Positions 27,476 to 38,465 of a DNA stretch of 64,000 nt are shown here, in pieces. The translations under genes were made by a program, and so were the position numbers. The stretch is from Cymbidium sinense (Eukaryota; Streptophyta; Magnoliopsida; Asparagales; Orchidaceae), in NCBI GenBank assembly GCA_021442155.1, contig CM038222.1, forward strand, positions 21,524,923 through 21,588,922, given 5' to 3'. The first letter of the stretch is position 1. Every line of letters starts with the position of its first letter. The notes under the pieces were generated by a model. The model searched no databases. It was not told the DNA's origin and worked only from the letters and a program-made list of their open reading frames with translations.

Positions 27476-29570
27476 CATTGGGAGTATATTTGAAGAATGA
27501 CCTAATCCTAACATAGTTATGGTAGCTAAAGAAAATGTCTTCAAGAGACTTTGCCTTGACTATTATAGATTTGAATACCCTATAACCTAATGCATAATCA
27601 TATATTTGAGCATGTAGTGATGTGTTTTTGGATGTTACAAGATGTTTTGAAATGTTTTAGTATATTATGGTATTATGTCCTATAGTATATTAATATAAAT
27701 TATAAAAATATTGATTTAATAAATCAGATGATGAATTTGGTTAAATTATGTTGTAGTACCAAAGGTGTGCTACACCACTTATAGTCTAAAAGTAAAATTT
27801 TATGTTCAAAATAAATATTATATGTTGCAATAAAGTATACCATAATATATCATAATAATATATTGTTATGCACATTTTAAATTATTTTAGTATTTTATAA
27901 TCATTCTATCAAGCCTACACTAGCATTATTTATAAAAATGTTGATTTAAACTTTAAAATGTTGGAATTTGGCCAAATTCATAATAGATTGAGCATGGCAT
28001 CATAATTTATTATTCCAATTTAAAATATGTAAGTGGTACGACTAAAATATATAGTTGTTATTTATTTAGACTAATTTTATGATTTATTATCTTAAGCAAT
28101 CCATTGTGATGTGATATATAATAATATAATATAATATGTTGTGTATTATAATATAGGATGTCATAACATAATATAGTATCATGCATTATATACTATTGTG
28201 TATTGCTACATGTTGTTTAGTATATTTTAGTTTGTTATAGTATGATGTAGAGTTTGTACTTTATATTTTATAAAAATATTGATTTATAGGTGAGATGATG
28301 GGATTTGGCCAAATTTAAGGTAAACTTTAGGGAACATCATTGGGGTGTGTTATGGTGTGTCATTTAATCAAAAGAATGGAATTTTGCATCTAAAATAAAT
28401 ATTCATTTTTAAACCAAATTTTATAATTTTTTTCTTAAAGTGATTCATTTTAAGGTGTAATGTAAGATAATATATTATATAAAAGCATATTAAAATATAA
28501 TGTACATAACAATATAACTTCACATATATATGAATGTGGTGGTGTGTTAATAAATGTTATTGTACATTTTAGTATGTTTTACTTTTGTTATAATACATTG
28601 GGTCAAAACTCACAAAAATGTTAATTTCAAGGTTGAGATGTAAGAATTTGGCCAAATTCATGGCACACACCAAGAAGCAACACCAAAAATGCTATTTTGT
28701 ACCATTTCTAATACAAAATTAACAATTTTACATCCAAAATGAACATTAGTCATATTTTGAGAAAATTTTGTTATTTGTTCCTTTTAAGTGATTCTAATGA
28801 GGCATATATTATATTATATATAACATCATATATTATATTATAATATAGTGTGTTAATTCACACTATATATATGTTTAGCATGATATTGTATAGTTAGTTT
28901 GAGCTTGCACCATCACAAATCATAAAATGTTGATTATAATGTTAAGATGATGTAATTTGAATGAATACATTGTTAGGCTTTTGGTTGAGGTATTAAAGGT
29001 GTGCATAAGAGAAGAAATAAGATTTGATGAGAATTCCATGTCAAGGACATGGAGGGAGATCCACTAGGATCATACATAGACATGACATGTGAAGGGTCTA
29101 TATGAGGGCATAGAAAAAAATCTCGGGGATAAGGTTTAAATTTGATTTGATTATATGATTTATGGAAAGAAGATCCGGGATAAGAATCTATAATCCAGGA
29201 TTAAGATCAAATCAACATTAATTTATTTTGTTTTAAATGATGTGGAGGCATATCGCTAGAGATATGAGCTCGAGTTGGGATTGGGTATATGAACCATCCA
29301 CTAGGAAGTAAGTTAGTTTGCTAGAGATTAGGATTTGAGTTTGATTTCATAGATTTATTTGGGGATGTATCCACTGGAAATAAGAGTTTGATTGGATTTC
29401 ATTGATTTAGACTCTACTGGGGAGTTGGTTTAATTCAGCTCCACTAGGGAGGTTGGTTTTGAGTTTGATTTGTTTGTTTGACTTGTTTATAAATGATTTG
29501 GGGCTACAGGGAGAAGGGTATGATTTAACTCCAGGGAAAATTAGATTGGGTTTAATTTAATTTGAGTTAA
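27476..29570. repeat. AT-rich region with five diverged ~0.3 kb tandem repeats
   Basis: A unit with AAAAATRTTGATTT, then GATGATG and GAATTTGGCCAAATTCA, occurs with centres at about 27,735, 27,970, 28,300, 28,645 and 28,955, a spacing of 230-345 bp. The TTTGGCCAAA core is palindromic, and three of the five units keep it intact. Other recurring words are AAAGGTGTGC and ATATTATAT. The last part (29,030-29,570) is G-rich relative to the rest and holds repeated GATTTGATT words with no ORF. It may be downstream non-coding DNA of the minus-strand Gypsy element, but nothing proves it. Confidence 0.65.
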
Positions 29571-31240
29571 TGTATGGACCTATCGATGTGCATTGGACCC
29601 AAGAAGGGGATATAATTCTGACCTCAAGTTTACAAATCCAAAGGATAGTCTACATTGTAGGGTAGAGCTAGCCAACCTAAGGGGGGTTGCCTTTTGCAAT
29701 GTGCTAGAAGAAGGCATAGCAGACTTACATCTTCCAAAGAAAGAAACAACCATTAAGGTGACATTGGATGCACAAATCAAATGACCTAGGGCGACTACTG
29801 AGTAAATGCCACTGGGACTTATGTCAACTCAAAAGTAGCCAAGATTAATTTTATCTTAATTTCATGTGATTTGATATGGTTTTGTTGGTTTAGTTTGATT
29901 TTGAATTGAGGGCATATCAGGGATGTGAGCTCAATCAAATTTGATAGATTTAATTTATGGACCAAGTCGGTGTGATGGACCCATTGAGAAGGGGCTATAT
30001 GTCGGACTTGTCCTATCTACAAATCCAAAGGATAGTCTACTAGTCATGTGGGGTAGAGCTAGCCAACCTAAGGGGTTTCCTTTGATGTGCAATGGTGCTA
30101 GGAAGAAGGCATATAGACTTACATCTTCTAGGAACAACCATTGGGGTGACTGTTGGTAGCACAATAAATCAAACTAACTTAGGCTCTGAGTGAATGCCAC
30201 TTTGGGGACTTATATCAACTCAAGAGTAGTCAGCGATACCTATAGAGTTTTGTTGACACTACCATAAAGATAAGATGTCTGCTTGGGAAAAGATACCTCT
30301 AAGGGTGTCCTCCTAATCCACAACTGAATATATATTTTATTTATATGTTTATGTGGACCTTGTTGGTGTGCCAGGGACCACACTGAGAAGGGCCTTTGTC
30401 GGCCTTGATCTATCTCAAATTTATTGGACCATGGGAGAATCTACACATCCATAGGATGGATTCTCCAACCACGGTGGTTACTAAGAAACTATAAACCAAT
30501 AGTAACCGTAGTGTCTAAATGGGGCTGCAAAGGATGTGATCCAAATATAGTGCCCACAACGGAGGTGCTACTAGGGCATTATCCTGAGCCCTGGAAAAGT
30601 AAGCTTATAGATGTACGGTGGTCAACTCAAGAAGAAAGTGCAGCAGACTTACATCTACCATGAGTGGTGTATCTAAGGTGAGAACCAACCAACCTATGGT
30701 GTATCCATCAGCATGACTGGTGTATCCATCAGCATAGTGTGAACCAACCAACCTAAGGTGTCAGTCGGTGTGCAATGATCAATATGGAAAGAAAGCATGT
30801 AGGCTTACAACTTTTCAAGTGGAACTGATCATCAGAATAGTCTATTGTTGGCGAGACAGATGCTATCTGACCTAGAGTGACTATTAAGCGAGGAGCCCCG
30901 AGGAAGGAAGGACCCGACTTGAGTAGTTAGGAAGGAAGGAGCTACTAGGGGACTTATCCTAAACCTTAAATATACTTGACCCAGTCAGATCACGAAGGCT
31001 AATCCAAGAAGAAAGCATAGCATACTCACATCCTCTTAAATGAAGCCAACATGAGGTAGCTTATCGAACATGCAGTAAGGCCTACCAAACTAACAAGGTG
31101 CTCATTAGTGTGTAGTGACCAAATAAAGAAGGAAAGTGTAGCAGAATTACATCCACCAAAGCAAGAAGACCACTGGGGTGACACACTAGTAGGGTAACGT
31201 CAGACCTAGGCATATTGAGTGAGTCGCTAGGGCGTTATCT
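29571..31240. repeat. Tandem family of ~0.3-0.4 kb repeats, probably retroelement non-coding DNA
   Basis: The phrase set CCCA(A)GAAGGGG...AAATCCAAAGGATAGTCTAC, TAGAGCTAGCCAACCTAAGG, AGACTTACATCTTC, GTGAC and TGAATGCCACT...GACTTAT occurs first at 29,585-29,850 and again at 29,965-30,240. More divergent versions lie around 30,365-30,680, 30,740-30,960 and 31,020-31,230. Short frames on both strands here (for example 29,593-29,784 and 29,955-30,164) are shadows of the repeat. Since it lies just past the integrase end of the minus-strand Gypsy pol, it is most simply read as that element's 3' untranslated region. Confidence 0.6.
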
Positions 31241-31351
31241 TAACTTCAGTAGCCCAAGATAAAAGATATTTATTTATTTTATATGTTTGTGGTTTGTGTT
31301 TCTGTTGTGTCGATGAAGGATAGGATGTCATTCGGGTTCCTTACACCTACC

Positions 31352-32420
31352 CTAAACACATCGTGGTTGATTCACAAAAAAGAATACTTTCAACATGGAA
31401 GAGATTGAATTCAAAATAGAATTTTCATTGATGATAATTATTTTTAAACATGATTTATAATATTTCTTTAAGTAGAGCCCATTGATTGGAAGCATGGGGT
31501 GCTCTCCCTTATCATTAATAAGCTGATAAGATCCTCCTAGGTAGGCCTTCTCTACAAGCAAAAGGGCCTTCCCAAGTGGGTTCAAACTTGCCTCCCATCT
31601 TACGATGAGCAACAATCAGTCTCCTTAAAACTAAAATAAGCTCTACTTGAAAAGCTCTAGATGACCAACTTATCATTTTAGCTTTATACAACTTCGAGGT
31701 TTTGACATGCCCATAGGCATCTCTCCTCCAAACCTTTGAGCTCTTCTAACTACAACTTGGCGTTCTGCTCTCGTATGATCTTGCTACTCATAGCTATCCT
31801 TAGTGATGAGAGTTGAACTTTTAATGGTAGAATGGCTTTGGGCCCATACACTAAGGAGAAAGGAGTTTTGTTGTAAGCTTCTGCTAAGTCATTTGCCCTC
31901 GGGTAGTTGATGGTAGAATATCTTCAATCAATGTTGTGTCTTCGGGCAAAGTTGTTGATCTTGGTGCTCTTGAATGCAGTACCATTATCAGATATAATTC
32001 ATCGAGGCACTCTGAACCTATATATGATATGGTTCCTAAAATACTAGAGTACATACTGAGTTGTGACCTCTCTGAGCATAATCACCTTCACCCATTTGGA
32101 AAAGTAATCAGTAGTAACTAAGATGAACTGATGACCCTTAGAAGAATAAGAATTTATCGGACTCACTATGTCAGTACCCCAATACTCAAATGGCCATGAA
32201 GTCAATGTTGGGTGGTTAGTGTAGGACCACATCGTGTATTTGACATTGGTGGCATCGCCTAGCCATATCCATGCAATCTTTGTTCATCGATGGCCAATAG
32301 TATCCAAATATCTTGATCTTGGCTTTCATCTTTGGACTAGATTGGTTGCCTCCACATAATCTTGAGTGTACCTCAGTCATGATCTTATGGGCTTCGCTTT
32401 GTCTAAACAATGTAATGATT
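31352..32420 (-). pseudogene. Gypsy integrase, copy 1
   Basis: From 5' to 3' on the minus strand, the HHCC zinc-binding region is at 32,410-32,216 (SEAHKIMTEVH...CHQCQIH). The catalytic core starts at about 32,232-32,044, with WGTDIVSPI holding the first Asp and TTDYFSKWVKV beyond it. The second Asp (SDNGT) and the Glu (near LAEA) fall at about 32,005-31,880 after frame breaks and a stop. The C-terminal part at 31,615-31,450 reads GGSYQLINDKGEHPMLPING then LKKYY, as at the end of many plant Gypsy integrases. An ordinary-sized integrase is all there, but it is not translatable in one frame. Confidence 0.88.
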
Positions 32421-32698
32421 TGATCAAAAGACCACCCAGATAAGCCACCATCTAAAACAACATAGGAAAGTGCTTTGCTTCATCCGATGGGCTTGGGACT
32501 TGTCGAGGTAGTTTAAGTAATCCATGAATGGATGCCTCCAATCTAACTCCTCATCCTTTTTGGCAATGTCAACCTGCCCTTCAAGAGAGTACTTTTGAGT
32601 TCAACATCAATAAGAGATAAGACTTGTCTATTTTGGACCTTTATTGGACTCATCCTCCCAATATGCCTACCTTGACAAGCTTAGCTAAAATATATATG

Positions 32699-33025
32699 CT
32701 ACAACATTCTCTCCTTGAGGAATTTTATAAATGGTAACCTCGGGATTTGGACCAAGTCTATAGTGTACTGGTGATGATGAGCTTGGGGCTTTATAACTTT
32801 AGAGGATCCAATGATTTGGTTCATAACTAGCTGAGAATCCCTAAAGATGTTGATGTTATGGATGCTTAGAGTAATGACTAACTCCAAACTCATAATCAGA
32901 GCCTCATATTCAGCTTCGTTATTAGTGCATGGATTGGACAGATGATATGAGAATCTCATCACATCACATACAGAGTTAAGAGAACTATTCCTACCCCTGC
33001 TTTTCTTAGAATAGTAGATTATCAT
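32699..33025 (-). pseudogene. Second RNase H (archaeal-like type) of the Gypsy element, copy 1
   Basis: One open 108-codon frame reads FSYHLSNPCTNNEAEYEALI (catalytic Glu in NEAEYEAL) and later NIFRDSQLVMNQIIGSSKVIKP (catalytic Asp in the DSQLV motif). The first Asp, expected in a DGAS-type motif, is not seen in this frame. Its place between the RT-linked RNase H and integrase fits the extra RNase H of the Tat lineage. The family assignment of the domain rests on motif memory. Confidence 0.82.
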
Positions 33026-33029
33026 TCTT

Positions 33030-33418
33030 CTCCTCTTTGAGAGGAAGCTGCACCATCAAAGAATATCTCCCAAATGGTGAATGCTACCCCTAAGTTCATG
33101 ATTTGTTCATCGATATCATCCAAGCAAAGAGTCAAAGTGTGGTGCTAAGAAATCTACTTTGTCCTTTCACCGCAGAGGGTAGGAAGATGTCAAACTATAA
33201 GAGGATCATGGACCATCATGCCAACTGTCTAGATAGCATCGGCTGTGTCATGAGAAACTGTATTGAATTGATCCTAGAGATTAAGTTCACCTTATGAGGA
33301 AGCATGTAGTGTTGTAGCTTTTGGGATGCAAAGATTAAAGCTAGGCAATGCTTCTCAATGGGTGGATAATTAGCCTCATAAGGGATTATACGATGGCTGA
33401 GGTAGTAAAGTGCATTTT
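33030..33418 (-). pseudogene. RT-linked RNase H tail and linker, copy 1
   Basis: Minus-strand reading from 33,400 gives YYLSHRIIPYEANYPPIEKHCLAL, then FASQKLQHYMLPHKVNLISRIN and WSMILL. This is the usual end of the Gypsy RT-linked RNase H and the segment after it. Stops interrupt it after RQLA. It is cut off at 33,418. Confidence 0.8.
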
Positions 33419-34150
33419 TCTTTTTTTATTTCATTAACTAACACCCCAAGTTTTCTAAGAACACTACGTAGATAAAAAAAATACCCATATAGAAAAATCA
33501 AAACCCTACATAAGTAAACCATCTCTCAGAAAGACATTGTTCCATAAGTAGTAGATCGGATCGCCTTTCTTTTTTAGTTTCTCCAATTCGTAACCACCCC
33601 ACCTCTTGAGTAGTAGATACCATCATTCCCCAATCTCTCCCTCCACCACAACCATGACTTTAACCTCTGTCACTCCTCACACCTCCATAGCCACCACTAC
33701 TCTGACCACCACCTCCATATCCACCAGTAGCTCTAGGTCCCCCACCACCATTGCGATAACCGCCACCTTCGCCTCCACCACAAGATCTAGACTAAGCCTA
33801 GCTGACAGTGATGTTCATTCCATCAAGTTTCTACCTATTCTTAGAGCTTAGAGTTAGTTTAGGGTTTAGGGTTTAGGGTTTAAGGTTTTAGTTATGTTTT
33901 AGGTTTATGGTTATAGGTTTTAGGGTTTAGGGTTTAGTTTAGGGTTTAGTTTTAGGGTTTGGGTTTAGGTTTAGGGTTTAGGGAGGTTAGTTTAGGTTAG
34001 GGTTTAGGGTTTTAGAGTTTAGGGTTTTTTTTAGAGTTTAGTAGTTTAGGTTTTTAGGTTTAGTTTAGGGGTTTAGGGTATTTTTAATTAACTAGTTTAG
34101 TTTATTATTTTATTTTTTAATTTTTATTTTATTTTATTTATCCTAGGGAG
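33419..34150 (-). repeat. Inverted piece of the composite array (hinge, TTTAGGG block, GRP exon)
   Basis: Reading on the minus strand, an A-rich block (34,150-34,100) is followed by a hinge at 34,098-34,081 (CTAGTTAATTAAAAA). A CCCTAAA block (34,080-33,840) comes next, then a GRP exon with 3' UTR (33,839-33,420). This is the same order and spacing as the forward units at 14.7-15.6, 24.1-24.8, 48.5-49.2 and 51.9-52.6 kb, but inverted. It separates two tandem copies of the Gypsy RNase H-integrase region. Confidence 0.88.
33420..33839 (-). pseudogene. GRP terminal exon plus 3' UTR, inverted copy
   Basis: On the minus strand, CTAAG is followed by AATAGGTAGAAACTTGATGG (NR*KLDG-like). After this come a short insert, NITVS-like codons and SRSCGGGEGGGYRNGGG, then GYGGGGQSSGGYGGVRSDRG. 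An in-frame TAA follows at the same place as in the 15.1 kb copy. The end reads NWRN-like, then TAA. The 3' UTR follows to about 33,420, ending in AATGAAATAAAAAAAGAAAAATG. Some plus-strand frames here (33,606-33,851) are shadows. Confidence 0.85.
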
Positions 34151-34179
34151 TTTTGTTAACCCTCAGGCTCCTTACACCT

Positions 34180-35290
34180 ACCCTAAACACATCGTGGCAG
34201 ATTCACAAATAAGAATACTTTCAACATGGAAGAGATCAAATTCAAAATGAAATTTTCAATGATAATAATTATTTTCAAACATGATTTATAATATTTCTTT
34301 AAGTAGAGCCCATTGATTAGAAGCATGCTCTCCTTATGATTAATAAGTGATAAGATCCTCTGGTAGGCCTTCTATGGAAAAATGGCCTTCCTAAGTGGGT
34401 TCAACTTGCCTCCCATCTTAATGGGCAACAATGGTCTCTTTAGAACCAAAATAAGCTCTCTTACTTGAAAAGCTCTAGACCAACTTGTTATGAGCTTGAA
34501 TCATTTTAGCTTTGTACAACTTGAGGTTTTGACATGCCTGGAGGCATCTCTCCTCCAAACCTTTGAGCTCTTCTAACCGTAACTTAGCATTCTACTCTAT
34601 TATGATCTTGCTATCGACAGCTATCCTTAGTGATGGGAGTTGAAGTTCTAATGGTAGAATGGCTTCAGACCCATAGACTAAGGAGAAAGAAGTAAACTTA
34701 GTTGGAGTTCTAAATGTGGTGTAGTAGGCTCACAATGTTTTTGCTCATACCAATCCGCTTTGTCAAGTGTCTTCAAGATTTGGATGAGAGTTTTGAAGGC
34801 TTCTACTAATCCATTTTCCTCTGTAGTTGATGGTAGAATATCCACCCAATATGTTGTATCTCTAGAAAAGTTGTTGATCTCGATGCTCTTGAATGAAGTA
34901 CCATTATCAGATATAATTCATTGAGGCACTCCAAACCTATATATGATATGGTTCTTAAAAAACTAGAGCACATGTCGTGTGACCTATCTAAAGAATCGCC
35001 CATTTGGAAAAGTAATAGCATCTAAGATGAATTGATGACCCTTGGAAGAATGAGGATCAATCATACCCACTATGTCAGAACCCCAACACTCAAATGATTA
35101 TGAGGCCAATCTAGGATGTAGAGTGGTGGTGTAGACCTGTATTTAACATTTGTGGCATCATGTAGTTGTATCCATGCAATTTTGATCATCGATGGCCAGA
35201 GTATCCTAGTCTCTTGATATTGGCTTTCATCTTTGGACCGATTGGTTTTGCATAATCCCCGAGTGTACCTCATGATCTTACTGCTGCTTG
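34180..35290 (-). pseudogene. Gypsy integrase, copy 2
   Basis: The zinc-binding part, around 35,273-35,070, is scrambled by frame breaks. The core Asp motif (SDNG-like) and following region lie at about 34,925-34,790 and appear in a shifted frame in 35,021-34,806. The C-terminal GGSYQLIN-like region lies at about 34,400-34,290. Residues corresponding to several short words of copy 1 are missing. It is clearly inactive. Confidence 0.75.
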
Positions 35291-35475
35291 TCTAAACAAC
35301 ATAACCACATATGATAAAGACTATCGATACAAGACACCATCCACAAGAGCATAGAAAGTGCTCTCTACTACATCTAATGGGCTTGGGACTTCTCTTGAGG
35401 TAGTTTGCCTTTATTTAGGTAATCCATGAATAGTTTCCTTCAATCTAACTCCTTCTTGGCAATGACAACCTCCCT

Positions 35476-35960
35476 TCAAGAGTACTTTTTCATGAGTTTA
35501 ATATCAATAAGAGATAAGACTTGTCTATTTTGGACCTTTATTGATATGGACTCATCCTCCAAACATGTCAACTCCTTAGCAAGCTTGGCTAAAGCATATG
35601 CTACGGTGTTCTCTCTTCGAGGAATCTTATAAATGGTAACCTCTTGGATTTGGGCCAATAAGTCCTTATGGTGGATAGAGCTTTAGATTATAACCTTATA
35701 GGATCCAACGATTTGGTTGATAATTAGCTAAGAAACTCAAGATGTTGATGTGGATGCTTAGAGTAATGGCTAACTTTAGACCAAAATCGAACTTCATATT
35801 TAGCTTCATTATTGGTGCAAAGATTGGACAAATGATATGAGAATAACATCACATCATGATCAAAGAGAACTATTCCTAGCCCGCCTTTCATGGAATAGTA
35901 GTTCTTCTCCTCTTGAGAGGAAGCGCACCATCAAAGTTTCTCCCAAGTGGTGAATGCTAT
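35476..35960 (-). pseudogene. Second RNase H, copy 2
   Basis: Minus-strand words SYHLSNLCTNNEAKYE (about 35,845-35,795) and IYKIPRRENTVAYALAKLAK (within 35,658-35,476) match the start and end of this domain. Copy 1 keeps NEAEYEAL where this copy has NEAKYE, so the catalytic Glu region is altered. The middle is broken by deletions. Confidence 0.75.
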
Positions 35961-36169
35961 CCCCTAAGTTCATGATTTGTTCATCGGAGATCAACCAAGT
36001 GGAGAGTCAACAGGAAGTGGGTGTCCTACTATGAAATTTGCTAGTGCTTGTCCTTTCACAACACGAGGGAATGTGTAATGTCAAACTACGAGAGGATCAT
36101 GGACGTCAGTCATGAGATACTATAGTGGATTGATCCTAGAGATTAAGTACACCTTATGAAAGCATGTAG

Positions 36170-36425
36170 TGTTGCTTTTGGGATGCAAAGATTAAAGGTA
36201 GGCAATGCTTCTCAATAGGTGGATAATTATCCTCAGGGATTAGATGACAATAGTAGAGTGTGTTTTCATTCCTTCATCATTGGCTTTGGCCAACAAAGCA
36301 CCAAGGGAATCATCTAACTCAAGTAAAGTATGAGTAGGCCCGGATAGGGCTGGATCATCGTAATGATGTTCAAGGATGCTCATACTTGTCATCCCACTTG
36401 AACTTGGCATCCTTTTTGACAAGAG
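36170..36425 (-). pseudogene. RT end and RT-linked RNase H, copy 2
   Basis: The words LVKKDAKFKWDDKYEHP (about 36,425-36,370), LDDSLGALLAKANDEG and then a YYLS-like stretch mark the end of the reverse transcriptase and the start of RNase H in Ty3/Gypsy elements. The open frame at 36,422-36,240 covers part of this in a partly shifted frame. The tail at 36,250-36,165 matches 33,415-33,300 of copy 1. Confidence 0.78.
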
Positions 36426-36429
36426 TTTA

Positions 36430-37250
36430 GAATGGCTGACATCTTCCTGATAAGTTGGATATATATCATCTTAGATATGCCAACTTCTCTTAGAATGATC
36501 TGAGTTGAGTTAAACTTTTAGGGGTGACATTTTTAATATCTCCTTGATCTTCTCTAGATCGATTTATTCTCAACAACAACAAACCCAAGGAATTTCTTTG
36601 AAGCTACTCTAAATGCACACTGGGAGTTCATTTTGAGGTTAAATTCTTAACTATTTGAAAACTACTCTCAAGTGAAAGAGATGGTCTTCTTTTTCTACTT
36701 TTGACCAAGATCATCGATAGCGATTTTGATGATGAATGAGTTCATCAAGATTCAAGTCATAGTCCGGGTATGTAGCCATCATTTTAAGGTCGAAAGACAT
36801 GACCTCATAGCAATAGATTCGATCGGGTTCTAAAAGTAGTGTTTCTTATATCTTTAGGGGCCACCTTTATTTGGTTACATCTAGATGAGCCATCCATGAA
36901 AGAGAAGACTGCATGAGATGAGGCAATGTCCACAATCAGCGATTGGTAGTGGAAATTCATCTTTTGGACATGCTTTATTTAAATCCCTAAAATAGATGCA
37001 TATGAATATGTCATGACTAGCTAACCGTGTAGGGTATTTTTTCTTCCGGATGACCTATTATTCTATGTCTAATGATGCATCTAGGAGCTTGCTTGATAGC
37101 GAAGAAGCTCTATTACTAGTTTATGGACCATTATGAGCCAATCTAGGCATCTCTTCATAACTCCATGCAATGCAATCCATAAACTCAATCAATAGCCTAA
37201 TTAAGTCATTGATTTCAATTTCATTCAATAAAGAACTGATCTATGTCAGG
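36430..37250 (-). pseudogene. Gypsy reverse transcriptase, copy 2
   Basis: Recognisable minus-strand words are FSFMDGSSRCNQIKVAPKDI (first catalytic Asp in FMDG, about 36,905-36,850) and NTTFRT. These are followed by a shifted YEVMSFDLK (FGLKNAGA region with a deletion, about 36,820-36,790), IHHEN then an Asp-Asp remnant at about 36,705, and a KFLGF-like motif at about 36,590. Stops and frame shifts are frequent. The domain order fits RT, with no chance of activity. Confidence 0.82.
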
Positions 37251-38230
37251 TGTAGATCTTCTTCAGTTCCTAAGTTGATTTCCTTGAGCTCATCGACTTG
37301 ATCTCTTCTTGAACTCGGTGATGCATCTTTGACTTCAAAATCATCTGATCATTTGAAGATTCTAAGCACAGCTCCTCATATGAGTTAATGTGATTTGAAA
37401 ATAACCTATCATATTCCAAATGATTGGCAATGCCTAAGTAGTAATCATCATCATCGATTGGACCCTATATCATCCTAGTCCCAATCTTGATTGAGAGAGC
37501 TTTTGCATTTATTCTTCCATATTCTTTCAAAGTAGTCCGACCTATGACCAAGTGTGTGGGATTAACCCTATCTTTGCTAAATTGAACACAAGGCAAGTAC
37601 CAATCAAAAGGTAATTCTATAAAATCTTTATATGAATCAGTTCTACATCAACTTCTTGACTTGAGGATGATGCTAGATAAACTATGAGTCTTCACATCCT
37701 GGATGACTTAGGGGCTTCTTTAACTACCAAACCCTCAACTTTTTGAGGGGAAAGTGGGGTTAGAGCTAAGGTTCCTAATTGATGACTAACTATTTCACAT
37801 ATAGACTTGATACACTTATGCTTTGCTTTGAGTCTTCATCACTATATGGCTCAAGTGTTACCTCCTGGAATTATTATGCTAACCATATAAGACTCATCCT
37901 ATGAACTTGATTCTAGGTCTATGGATGGATAGCAAGTGTACCTGAGGGGACATATATTCTATTGAGGGGCCAATAAAGGTTTTCCACCCTAAGACTACCT
38001 CTAAATTGGCTTTCCTCCGGTGGAGGTCATCCTACCCATTTATTTGAATGGAGTAACAGTATCTAATGTCAGGCTCCACTTCCTCCTCTAAGTCTATTTC
38101 TGGTCCCTTTTATTTTTTTATTCACTTTCTCTTTTCTTTTCTTTTATAATTTCTCTTTCTTTTTCTTTTTCTTTTTCTTTTATTTTTAAACTTTAGCCAA
38201 GTTCACGAGAATAGACTTGTTGATTTCGAG
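37250..38230 (-). pseudogene. Decayed region between protease and RT of the Gypsy element
   Basis: The minus strand contains short readable pieces, for example FSKDRVNPTHLVIGRTTLKE and GRINAKALSIKIGTRM, interrupted by stops. They resemble linker sequence between protease and RT in plant Gypsy elements but carry no diagnostic catalytic motif. A CT-rich stretch lies at 38,130-38,185. Confidence 0.5.
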
Positions 38231-38465
38231 AGAGGTGGTAAGCTGCAACCTCATATATGTTGACCTTGTAAACTGTAAATGGCTTGAGATCTCCTTTGAC
38301 ATAGTAGATGATCCCACCTCTCATGAACTTCATACACTGATGTAGAGAGGATGGAACTATGTTGTTCTCATGTATGGATGGTCTCCCAATAAAGCGTTAA
38401 AAGATGTACCTCCAATCATTTATCTCAAGGGCAACACCTGGAACTGGACCACTTTAGAGTGTGGA
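38230..38465 (-). pseudogene. End of Gypsy protease domain, copy 2
   Basis: The minus strand reads FQVLPLEINDWRYIF, a stop, then GRPSIHENNIVPSSLHQCMK and FMRGGIIYYVKGDL. This is the LLGRPWIH-type motif that follows the aspartic protease in plant Gypsy polyproteins. The catalytic D(S/G)G is not in this fragment. A related fragment carrying the catalytic region lies 7 kb away at 45,525-45,734. Confidence 0.8.

Larger units (their letters stand above)
31320..33418 (-). mobile_element. Ty3/Gypsy pol segment, copy 1 (RNase H to integrase end)
   Basis: On the minus strand from 33,418 to 31,320 the order is RT-linked RNase H tail, linker, second RNase H, linker, integrase. This matches a Ty3/Gypsy pol. 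The second RNase H just before integrase is a known hallmark of the plant Tat/Ogre group. Frames are broken many times. The same interval is repeated, more decayed, at 34,165-36,250. Copy 1 stops at 33,418, where an inverted array/GRP piece begins. Confidence 0.85.
34165..38465 (-). mobile_element. Ty3/Gypsy pol segment, copy 2 (protease end to integrase end)
   Basis: A longer, more decayed segment on the minus strand. The protease-RT junction is at 38,465-38,230, RT about 37,250-36,430, RT-linked RNase H 36,425-36,170, second RNase H 35,960-35,476 and integrase 35,290-34,180. It overlaps copy 1 in the RNase H-integrase part, with many short deletions relative to it. Its end at 34,165 (CTCCTTACACCTACCCTAAA) matches the end of copy 1 at 31,340. 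Confidence 0.85.

Noticed and set aside
27720..31240. CRISPR-like or prokaryotic repeat array
   Set aside because: Units are long, diverged and without unique spacers of constant size, and the context is a plant genome.
33606..33851. 81-codon Ser/Thr-rich plus-strand frame
   Set aside because: Antisense reading of the inverted GRP exon (Gly/Ser codons read as Pro/Thr/Ser). The GRP assignment on the minus strand explains it.
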